Made by a program: the position numbers and the translations under genes. From NCBI GenBank assembly GCA_029937635.1, contig JAPYPM010000129.1, forward strand, positions 1 through 6,428: a stretch of DNA of 6,428 nt. Reading direction: 5' to 3'. Every line of letters starts with the position of its first letter. Position 1 is the stretch's first letter. Source of the stretch: Nitrospinaceae bacterium (GTDB lineage: Bacteria; Nitrospinota; Nitrospinia; Nitrospinales; VA-1). Shown here piece after piece: positions 1 through 5,221 of this stretch. Under the pieces are notes generated by a model. That model did no database searches. It was not told where the DNA came from and saw nothing but the letters and a program-made list of their open reading frames with translations.

Positions 1-726
1 ATCTTTGTTGTTGATGTGTTCTGTTGTTTTTTTAGCTTGTTCCACAACATTAAGTGGGAACTCAAAACGTGTTCCTAGTTTGCGAAAAATTGAACTTAAC
101 TCCACTTTTGGGTCGTTGGAATATCCAAGAATTTCCGTTACTTTCCCAGTGAGTGGTTGGTGTTTTTCTGGATAGGAAGTAATTTCAACGACAACGATTT
201 GTCCGGTTTTGGCACCGAGTTTATGCTTTCTTGAAACAAAAATATCATGAGAAAATTTATTATCCATCGGTATGACCCATCCATTCCCATCTAGGGGCTG
301 GAATAAACCTACCAAAGACGTTGTTGCTCTTTCTAAAATCCGCATAATTCGACCTTCAGGACGTCCTGACCTGTTATGTGATTCGATGCGTGCGATCACC
401 TTATCTTTATGCATAGCACCAGCCGTGTACTTTGGGCTAATATATATATCTCCGTCTTGATCGTTCTTTTCTGGTGTCAAAAACCCATAACCATTTGGAT
501 GTCCATTAAAAATACCTGTTATCAAGTTCATTTCGTCAGGGAGGCCGTAGCGACCACCTCTTAAACGGACTAAGGTGCCTTCTCCTGCCATAAGTTTAAT
601 TTGATTGCGAAAATCCCTTCGTTGAACCTCGCTGATGCCCAAAGCTAGGGCCAACTCAGAAACCTTCATTGGTCTCCCAGCTTTTTTTTTGATTTTTTTT
701 AAGATGCTATCTTTAGACAGTTTCAT
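1..726 (-). CDS. rnr: Ribonuclease R, N-terminal part (truncated by window edge)
   Basis: RNase R is a processive 3'-to-5' exoribonuclease of the RNB (RNase II) family that degrades structured RNA in the cytoplasm. I translated the minus strand from ATG 726-724 and found 242 open codons running off base 1. Residues about 3-62 form the winged-helix/HTH domain typical of RNase R N-termini. Cold-shock domain 1 lies at about 68-130 (GIFNGHPNGYGFLTPE, then DIYISP). Cold-shock domain 2 lies at about 137-200 (LVGLFQPLDGNGWVIP, then DIFVS). The family's linker to the catalytic domain follows (GYSNDPKVELSSIFRKLG). The catalytic RNB domain, S1 domain and basic tail lie outside the window. ATG 726 is the only upstream option because an in-frame TAG lies two codons before it. 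No clear Shine-Dalgarno precedes it. Codons 9-16 contain A-runs of 8 and 9 bases but stay in frame. The gene is divergent from pheT. The identity is firm; only the missing C-terminus is unverified. Confidence 0.95.
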   Translation of the reverse strand, partial: MKLSKDSILKKIKKKAGRPMKVSELALALGISEVQRRDFRNQIKLMAGEGTLVRLRGGRYGLPDEMNLITGIFNGHPNGYGFLTPEKNDQDGDIYISPKYTAGAMHKDKVIARIESHNRSGRPEGRIMRILERATTSLVGLFQPLDGNGWVIPMDNKFSHDIFVSRKHKLGAKTGQIVVVEITSYPEKHQPLTGKVTEILGYSNDPKVELSSIFRKLGTRFEFPLNVVEQAKKTTEHINNKD

Positions 727-762
727 AAACTAATAGGTGGTAAAATTTTTTAAATATTATTG

Positions 763-794
763 AAGAAGTGAAGATGAAAAACCTAAGACTTCTT
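763..794 (-). other. Inverted repeat in the rnr 5' leader
   Basis: AAGAAGT at 763-769 and ACTTCTT at 788-794 are perfect complements separated by 18 bases. They fall between the proposed rnr promoter and the rnr start codon, so the roughly 85-nt leader could form a 7-bp stem. The stem is AT-rich and has no following T-run in the direction of rnr, so it does not look like a terminator. A regulatory role is only a guess. Confidence 0.3.
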
Positions 795-818
795 TTGATT
801 AGATAAAAAAACATCTAA

Positions 819-827
819 ATTATAGCA
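819..827 (-). promoter_or_regulatory. Extended -10 promoter for rnr
   Basis: Read on the minus strand, bases 827-819 give TGCTATAAT: a perfect -10 hexamer (824-819) preceded by the TGn extension. The start would be near 812, giving a leader of about 85 nt. No good -35 lies 17 bases upstream, which is typical for extended -10 promoters. A TTGACT at 842-837 is too close (12-base spacer) to pair with this -10. The position facing a divergent gene supports it, but the call rests on sequence match alone. Confidence 0.5.
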
Positions 828-1014
828 CTCTTAAAAAGTCAATTATCTGTGCAACATCGTAAAAGAAAATCAATAAGTTATATTTCAGGTTGGAAGCTGT
901 TGTGTTGTCTAAACTGAAAAAGGACCGACAAGTGAAAGAAGTTTTTACTGGGATCTGCTAAAAGTAAAGATTGTATTTTTGATTTAGATTGGTAGGTTGA
1001 CGAGTGAAGTGATT

Positions 1015-1043
1015 TTGATTTTTGCCTACGCTTCTCATATAAT
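1015..1043 (+). promoter_or_regulatory. Sigma-70-type promoter for pheT
   Basis: TTGATT (1015-1020) and a perfect TATAAT (1038-1043) are separated by 17 bases. Transcription would start near 1050, giving a leader of about 57 nt before ATG 1107. This makes pheT the first gene of its own transcript. It also places the TTG at 1056 only a few bases from the RNA 5' end, which argues against that start. The leader can form a small AT hairpin (TTACT 1076-1080 with AGTAA 1088-1092). No T-box or leader-peptide attenuator was recognised. Confidence 0.65.
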
Positions 1044-1106
1044 CGCTAACTTGTTTTGCTACGGCAGACATTTAATTACTATAGATTAGTAAACTTAAAA
1101 TACCAC

Positions 1107-3203
1107 ATGAAAATTCAACTAGACTGGTTAAGAGAATACGTTGACGTCGACCTTAGCGCTGAAGAACTAGGACATTTGCTCACGATGGCTGGTCTTGAAA
1201 TCGAATCAGAGGAAACAGTAGAATTAAGTGATGGGACAAAAACCGAAGTGCTGGAGCTGAATGTGACTCCTAATAGAGGGTATTGTCTTAGTTATCTTGG
1301 AGTTGCTAGAGAAGTTGCCGCACTTCTAGGTAAATCATTTAGGGTGCCTGACTATGAAGCGGAGTTAGAGGAAAATTGGGGGGTAAGTCCAATAGGAGAT
1401 AAACTTAAAGTAGATAATCGTGAGCCAGAATTATGTGCGCGCTACTCCGCAATGGTTATTGAAAATATTAAGCCAGGACCATCCCCTAAATGGTTGGCGG
1501 ACCGATTAACTGCAATCGGACTTCGTCCGATAAATAATGTCGTAGATATTACAAATTTTGTCCTCATGGAATATGGTCAGCCTTTGCATGTATTTGATAA
1601 GGATTTGTTAGAAGGTCCCAGTATTATAGTGCGTCGCGGCAAAGAGAGTGAGTCATTTACAGCTATAGATGGGAGTGATTTAAAATTAGATCATGGTGCT
1701 TTAGTGATAGCGGATGATAATAAGGCCATTGCCTTAGCGGGTATCATGGGGAGCACTAATAGTCAGGTTACATCGTCCACTCGCCACATTATTTTAGAAA
1801 GCGCGAGTTTTAACTCGGTGGTAGTGAGAAAGGGGTCGAAGAAGTATAGTTTGCGATCAGATTCTTCAATCCGATTTGAAAGAGGAGTCGATATGCAGGG
1901 CGTAATCTCTGCCCAGGCTCGAGCGGCACTTCTTATAAAGAAATTGGCTGGAGGAATAATTTGTAAAGGAAGAATTGATCTTTATCCATCTCCTCAACCG
2001 ATTACAAATGTGTCGTTGAGAACTTCACGTTTAAATCAAGTTCTCGGTTGCTCTCTTTCTGGAGATCAGATAAAGGACTATTTATCTCGACTAAAGCTAG
2101 AAGTTTCTTTATTGCAAGATAATGAGACTTTCAATGTGGGTATCCCTAGTTTCCGTCCCTTTCTCCTCAGAGAAATTGATCTTATAGAGGAGGTGGCTCG
2201 TTTAAAGGGATTTGATAAAATTAAAGAGACCAGCCCTGCGGCACAAATTAACCCAGTTCGATTTACTCCAAAGCAGTCTGCCATATGCGGCGTTAAAAGT
2301 CTTTTAAGAGATATCGGGTTTTCTGAAATTATTACATATAGCTTTATTGATGAGTTAGGCGCCAAAACATTTCAATCGGCATTTTCTACCATTCCCAAAG
2401 TAAATTCAATATCGTTGAACAATCCGATTAGCGCAGACATGAGTGTCATGCGCCCAAGCCTATTGTCTGGATTAGTCCAGTCAGCAATGACAAATTTTAG
2501 CAAAGGACAAAAGCATGTGAGAGTTTTTGAATTTGGTAATATTTTTGTGTCAGGGGAACAAGGCGAACGTGAAGAGAAAATGGTTGTCTCTGCATTTATC
2601 TCAGGAGTACATGAAAATAATGTATGGGAACAAACGGGAAAAAGTTACGACTACTATGATTTAAAGGGAACTCTGAGCGCTGTTAGCAGACTTTTGAAGT
2701 TGAAACTAATAGAACAGCCTGAACCGGAAAACCCTTTTATGTTAAAGGGCAGGAGTGTTGGATTGACGGTGGATGGCAAAGCTTGCGGGTATTTGGGTGA
2801 ATTGTCTCCTAGTATTATTCGTCAATATGAATTACCCAAACATTGTATTGTTTTTGAACTAGATTTTGATAGGTTGGTGTACACTTTGCCTAAACAGGTT
2901 CGATTTTTAAATCTTCCCAAGTTCCCGGAAATATATAGAGATATTTCCATCCTAATTGACAAGACAGTTGCTTCAGGCGAGGTTATAGATAGAATCAATC
3001 AAGTAGGAGGTCCATTGCTTAGAAAGATTGAACTGTATGACCATTTTGAGGGAAATAAAATTAAAGAAGGGAAAAAGAGCCTTACCTATGCTTTGACATT
3101 CCAGTCAAGCGACAGAACTTTGATTGACGAAGAAGTGAATCCTGTATTTGAAAAAATTGTAAAGATTTTATCAAGTCAACTAGGAGCTATGCTAAGAGAA
3201 TGA
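1107..3203 (+). CDS. pheT: Phenylalanyl-tRNA synthetase beta subunit lacking the EMAP-type tRNA-binding domain
   Basis: PheT is the beta chain of the cytoplasmic alpha2beta2 PheRS. It supports tRNA binding and edits Tyr-tRNA(Phe). The N-terminus (MKIQLDWLREYVDV) is the classic PheT start, so ATG 1107 is preferred over an upstream in-frame TTG at 1056; no clear Shine-Dalgarno is visible. Domains of the 698-aa product: N-terminal segment 1-34; TPNR plus LSYLGVAREVAAL at 54-74; B3/B4 editing domain about 113-285, with RPINNVVDITN at 140 and GQPLHVFD at 157; B5 domain about 299-370, with IPSFRP at 346 and DLIEEVARLKG; catalytic-like domain about 390-590; FDX-ACB anticodon-binding domain about 603-697. 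Between MAGLEIES (27-34) and TPNR (54) there are only about 20 residues. The usual bacterial PheT (about 800 aa) has an OB-fold of about 100 residues there. pheS is not upstream, where divergent rnr lies, nor immediately downstream. The identity is certain; the domain absence is read from the translation. Confidence 0.96.
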   Translation: MKIQLDWLREYVDVDLSAEELGHLLTMAGLEIESEETVELSDGTKTEVLELNVTPNRGYCLSYLGVAREVAALLGKSFRVPDYEAELEENWGVSPIGDKLKVDNREPELCARYSAMVIENIKPGPSPKWLADRLTAIGLRPINNVVDITNFVLMEYGQPLHVFDKDLLEGPSIIVRRGKESESFTAIDGSDLKLDHGALVIADDNKAIALAGIMGSTNSQVTSSTRHIILESASFNSVVVRKGSKKYSLRSDSSIRFERGVDMQGVISAQARAALLIKKLAGGIICKGRIDLYPSPQPITNVSLRTSRLNQVLGCSLSGDQIKDYLSRLKLEVSLLQDNETFNVGIPSFRPFLLREIDLIEEVARLKGFDKIKETSPAAQINPVRFTPKQSAICGVKSLLRDIGFSEIITYSFIDELGAKTFQSAFSTIPKVNSISLNNPISADMSVMRPSLLSGLVQSAMTNFSKGQKHVRVFEFGNIFVSGEQGEREEKMVVSAFISGVHENNVWEQTGKSYDYYDLKGTLSAVSRLLKLKLIEQPEPENPFMLKGRSVGLTVDGKACGYLGELSPSIIRQYELPKHCIVFELDFDRLVYTLPKQVRFLNLPKFPEIYRDISILIDKTVASGEVIDRINQVGGPLLRKIELYDHFEGNKIKEGKKSLTYALTFQSSDRTLIDEEVNPVFEKIVKILSSQLGAMLRE

Positions 3204-3296
3204 TTTTCACAAGGTTCATTATCTTGAGTTTGTTGGAATCGCCGATTGACCACACCTGTTGAGCGATGTTAACCTTTTCTAGAATGGAATTTTTAG

Positions 3297-3306
3297 ACCA
3301 TATGGT
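3297..3306. repeat. 10-bp perfect palindrome upstream of zapB
   Basis: ACCATATGGT at 3297-3306 is its own reverse complement and sits about 30 bases before the zapB-like start. Another dyad, AATCG-C-CGATT (3237-3247), lies nearer pheT and overlaps a weak -35-like TTGACC (3246-3251). The 134-base gap between pheT and the zapB-like start (3204-3337) holds no convincing intrinsic terminator and no strong promoter, so co-transcription with pheT remains possible. Confidence 0.25.
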
Positions 3307-3337
3307 TATTCTCAAGTTCTATTTTTAGGTTTTGTCA

Positions 3338-3616
3338 ATGTTTGTTGAAAAAGTCAAACAATTAGAAGAATTGGTTTCTTCGGGGTTACGATGTTTAGAA
3401 AAATTTTACAATGAAAATTGCCGACTTGAGGAGCGAGTGCTGGAACTTGAAAAGGAAAAAGTGACGTTGCTGAAAGAAAATGAAAGAGCGAAAAGTTCAC
3501 TAGATAAAGTCAATCAATTGGAAGTCTCTCTTCGCAAATTAACAAAAGACTGCTCTACCTCTCGCGCTAAGATAAAAAATGTTTTACAAAAAATTGATAA
3601 AATGGATTTTATCTAA
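3338..3616 (+). CDS. zapB: ZapB-like cell-division coiled-coil protein
   Basis: This small cytoplasmic protein of 92 residues is predicted to be almost entirely coiled coil (about 5-70), with heptad-like Leu/Val spacing and many Glu and Lys. A C-terminal segment, SRAKIKNVLQKIDKMD, resembles the R..I..LL.KL.. ending of ZapB-type proteins. ZapB is a factor that links to the FtsZ ring through ZapA. The call rests on size, coiled coil and position, 2 bases before zapA, a common pairing in delta-proteobacterial-type genomes. ATG 3338 is preferred over in-frame TTG 3332 because AGG at 3327-3329 lies 8 bases before the ATG and only 2 before the TTG. Coiled-coil proteins are easily confused, so the name is by analogy; any septum-associated coiled-coil protein would look alike. 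Confidence 0.65.
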   Translation: MFVEKVKQLEELVSSGLRCLEKFYNENCRLEERVLELEKEKVTLLKENERAKSSLDKVNQLEVSLRKLTKDCSTSRAKIKNVLQKIDKMDFI

Positions 3617-3618
3617 TT

Positions 3619-3915
3619 ATGTCATCGAAGGAGATTATAGTTTGCGGTAAGGTGTATTCCGTTAAATCGATATCCTCGTCAGTCTCTATGGAAGAAGTAG
3701 CGGCTTTGGTTGATATGAAGATGAAGGAATTGTCGGAAGCCAAAAACAAAACGTCCATGTTGGATGTGGCAGTATTGACTGCGCTTAATTTAGGGTATGA
3801 GTTGTTACAGTTAAAACAAGGCAAACAATCGGATGCCGAGAAACTTAATCAGCACCTTGATGGGATGATTCAAAAGCTTGATAGGTCTTTAGAAAGTATT
3901 AAAAAAAAAGTTTAA
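3619..3915 (+). CDS. zapA: Cell division protein ZapA
   Basis: ZapA is a small cytoplasmic protein that cross-links FtsZ protofilaments and stabilises the Z-ring. The 98-residue length is typical. The N-terminal part (about 4-40) has the beta-beta-alpha globular head, including IIVCGKVYSVKS and an EEVAALVDMKMKEL helix. The centre (LDVAVLTALNLGYELLQLK, 48-66) matches the conserved ALN..EL core of the family. Residues about 62-95 form the C-terminal coiled coil used for tetramerisation. The ATG lies 2 bases after the stop of the zapB-like gene with no good Shine-Dalgarno, so translation is probably coupled to it. 6S RNA and 5-formyl-THF cyclo-ligase follow, the well-known zapA–ssrS–ygfA order. 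The reading frame ends in a 9-A run (KKK), with no sign of disruption. Confidence 0.9.
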   Translation: MSSKEIIVCGKVYSVKSISSSVSMEEVAALVDMKMKELSEAKNKTSMLDVAVLTALNLGYELLQLKQGKQSDAEKLNQHLDGMIQKLDRSLESIKKKV

Positions 3916-3928
3916 AGGATTGCTAGTA

Positions 3929-3976
3929 TTGATAGATATATTCCTTTTGTGTTATTATGTTATCAAGAAATATTAT
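3929..3976 (+). promoter_or_regulatory. Two possible tandem promoters for 6S RNA
   Basis: Two -10-like TATTAT hexamers lie 18 bases apart. The downstream one (3971-3976) would start RNA at about A3983, exactly at the 6S closing stem, with a weak -35 TTGTGT (3947-3952, 18-base spacer). The upstream one (3953-3958) has a better -35, TTGATA (3929-3934, 18-base spacer), and would start near 3965, giving a longer precursor. Tandem promoters giving short and long 6S precursors are known for E. coli ssrS. Both calls here are by motif only. Confidence 0.45.
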
Positions 3977-3982
3977 TTTTTT

Positions 3983-4183
3983 ACTTCCCTGTCGTGTTAG
4001 TGTAAAAATTTTATTTTTTGAGCCAATGCTTCGAAAACGGGGATGACTTCCTATCGCGGTGTGCATGCCTTCATTGGAGTTATATCGAAGGAAGCCTGAA
4101 GTGGTATACAGATTCCCCACCTATTCTTTATAGGTTCAAAGAAATATTTTTGCACGACATTGCGGGGAGGTTTCTGTTTTTTT
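3983..4183 (+). ncRNA. ssrS: 6S RNA
   Basis: 6S RNA folds like an open promoter and sequesters sigma-70 RNA polymerase, mainly in stationary phase. CTTCCCTG (3984-3991) pairs with CGGGGAGG (4163-4170) and TCGTG (3992-3996) with CACGA (4153-4157), leaving a 5-nt 3' bulge; this is the closing stem. An AU-rich 5' strand follows, ending in GAGCCAATGCTT. The arm is built from GGGG (4039-4042) with CCCC (4115-4118), GTGTGC (4059-4064) with GTATAC (4104-4109), and a terminal CCTTC (4068-4072) with GAAGG (4087-4091). The GCATGCC and GAAGCCT motifs resemble the E. coli apical arm. The 3' side of the central bubble has its own hairpin, ACCTAT (4119-4124) with ATAGGT (4130-4135), as in E. coli. A T-rich run (4171-4183) follows. 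Length of about 190 nt and position after zapA and before the cyclo-ligase match known 6S genes. The exact 5' and 3' ends are estimates. Confidence 0.85.
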
Positions 4184-4210
4184 AACGGAATTAAGTTGAT
4201 TTCCTATATT
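4182..4210 (+). promoter_or_regulatory. Weak promoter-like pair after 6S RNA
   Basis: TTAACG (4182-4187) and TATATT (4205-4210) are separated by 17 bases and would start RNA near 4216. This would give a transcript of about 100 nt ending at the terminator at 4292-4317. In AT-rich intergenic DNA such matches occur by chance, so this is offered only because it could explain the orphan terminator. Confidence 0.2.
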
Positions 4211-4291
4211 ATGTTTTAAAAGGGTAGCTAGATGGTGGGTGTTTATAGAGAGTTCTCTTTGTTGGCTTTTTGATCTAAATAGGTTACAAGT

Positions 4292-4317
4292 AAAGCAAGA
4301 GGCCTTGTTTTTTTTTT
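4292..4317 (+). terminator. Intrinsic terminator (orphan)
   Basis: AAAGCAAG (4292-4299), loop AGGC, then CTTGTTTT (4304-4311) form an 8-bp stem with one G-U pair, followed by further T's to 4317. It reads on the plus strand only; the other strand lacks a T-run. It lies about 110 bases after the 6S RNA end and 250 before the next gene. It could catch read-through from zapA or 6S, or end a separate small RNA. A rival stem, GGCCTT (4301-4306) with AAGGCC (4321-4326), overlaps it and cannot form at the same time. Confidence 0.5.
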
Positions 4318-4554
4318 ATAAGGCCGTCTAGTATGTTGCTGCGAAACTCAATTTTTTAAAAGATTACCATAGTTTATTCGGTGATATGTTAACCCAACCC
4401 ACCTTTTGCTTCAATGCTTTTTCTTGCATTTTGCCAGTATATTAAGACATTTTTTGGTTGTTATGGGAAGTTTGAGCATTTTTCTTTGATGTTAATTTGC
4501 TCGCCTTACTTTCATTGGTATGACAGAGGTTCGAAAACCTAACTGCGTTTATAA
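4318..4554. other. Gene-free AT-rich stretch
   Basis: No coding region of credible length, tRNA or known riboswitch was seen here on either strand. The only small open frames are under 20 codons (for example from ATG 4386). A hairpin AGGTT-CGAA-AACCT (4527-4540) near the end superficially resembles a tRNA T-arm but has no partner arms; it would lie in the leader of the following gene. Confidence 0.4.
4497..4524 (+). promoter_or_regulatory. Candidate promoter for the cyclo-ligase–RNase Y operon
   Basis: TGGTATGAC (4516-4524) is an extended -10 with four of six hexamer matches. A weak TTGCTC (4497-4502) lies 16 bases before its hexamer (4519-4524). RNA would start near 4531, within the AGGTT/AACCT hairpin, giving a leader of about 36 nt. 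The alternative pair TTGATG (4486-4491) and TTTCAT (4510-4515) is about as good. A promoter is expected after the terminator at 4317, but the choice is uncertain. Confidence 0.3.
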
Positions 4555-4566
4555 ATGAGGTTTTGG

Positions 4567-5178
4567 ATGAAGTTAGCTACCAATTTGACATCGATAACCC
4601 AGGCTAAAAATGCGATCCGACAGGATATTATCAAAAAACGCGGAGAGCTTGGTGGTTTAGAAAAAAATGAGAAAAGTCTTGCCATTTCTAAACGTTTGTT
4701 TGGCATGGATGAGTTTAAGAAGTCCAAAACCGTTTTTTGTTTTCTTTCGACTTTATTTGAAGTGCAAACAGAGAAAATAATTAGAGAATCTCTACGGTTG
4801 GGAAAGCAAGTTTTGGTTCCATTGTTAGATCCTGAAGAGGGAAATTTACAGGCAAATCGTATTCCTTCGATGGATATAGATTTTATGATAGGAAAGTATG
4901 GCATTAAGCAACCTACTCTTAAATTTAGAGATATAGTGGCTTTTTCAAATATAGATTTTGTCGTAGTCCCAGGCTTAGCGTTCGATAATATTGGGAATCG
5001 AATTGGATATGGAGCTGGATTTTACGATAAATTTTTTAAAAAAATCTCCAGTGATGTGACCCGAGTTGCAGTGAGTTATGATTTTCAACTTTTAAATTTA
5101 GTCCCACACTCAGATTTAGATGAACCTGTTCATTTTTTGATTACAGAAACTAAAGCACTGAGATGTCTTGATTCATAA
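4567..5178 (+). CDS. ygfA: 5-formyltetrahydrofolate cyclo-ligase (5,10-methenyl-THF synthetase)
   Basis: The enzyme converts 5-formyl-THF to 5,10-methenyl-THF using ATP, returning an inhibitory folate to the one-carbon pool in the cytoplasm. The 203-residue length is normal. The N-terminal helix (AKNAIRQDIIKKRGEL, 13-28) is the usual K..IR..I..R segment. EVQT (65-68) and KQVLVPLL (80-87) match the family's Ev.T and lP. motifs. The signature runs from VPGLAFD (134-140) through GNRIGYGAGFYDKF (143-156), the nucleotide-binding G-Y-G-x-G-x-Y-D loop. Two starts are possible: ATG 4555 has no ribosome site, while ATG 4567 has GAGG (4557-4560) six bases upstream and is preferred. The gene lies downstream of 6S RNA, as ygfA does in many Proteobacteria, and 43 bases before rny, probably in one operon. 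Also called fau or MTHFS. No truncation or missing motif was seen. Confidence 0.93.
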   Translation: MKLATNLTSITQAKNAIRQDIIKKRGELGGLEKNEKSLAISKRLFGMDEFKKSKTVFCFLSTLFEVQTEKIIRESLRLGKQVLVPLLDPEEGNLQANRIPSMDIDFMIGKYGIKQPTLKFRDIVAFSNIDFVVVPGLAFDNIGNRIGYGAGFYDKFFKKISSDVTRVAVSYDFQLLNLVPHSDLDEPVHFLITETKALRCLDS

Positions 5179-5221
5179 GATGTTAAGGTTTGATTAGATA
5201 TCTATTATCGAGGTAATTAAT

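Noticed and set aside
272..460. 62-codon plus-strand open frame
   Set aside because: It lies antisense to the well-supported rnr reading frame and has no recognisable domain.
902..961. 19-codon open frame between rnr and pheT
   Set aside because: It starts at GTG with no ribosome site or conservation evidence, and such lengths are expected by chance.
1056..1106. 17-residue N-terminal extension of PheT from a TTG codon at 1056
   Set aside because: The classic PheT N-terminus begins at ATG 1107, and the proposed promoter starts RNA near 1050, leaving no room for a ribosome site before 1056.
1044..1106. T-box or phenylalanine leader-peptide attenuator before pheT
   Set aside because: The leader is too short, has no T-box consensus, no Phe-codon-rich peptide and no terminator hairpin.
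3923..4120. 65-codon minus-strand open frame over the 6S region
   Set aside because: It lies antisense to the 6S RNA, whose paired segments explain the sequence; the translation has no protein-like features.
4527..4540. tRNA T-arm look-alike (GGTTCGAA within a short stem)
   Set aside because: The stem pairs around a 4-base loop rather than the 7-base T-loop, and no acceptor, D or anticodon arm can be found around it.
4318..4566. Folate (THF) riboswitch ahead of the cyclo-ligase gene
   Set aside because: No arrangement of conserved THF-riboswitch elements was recognised; only a short hairpin near the gene start.
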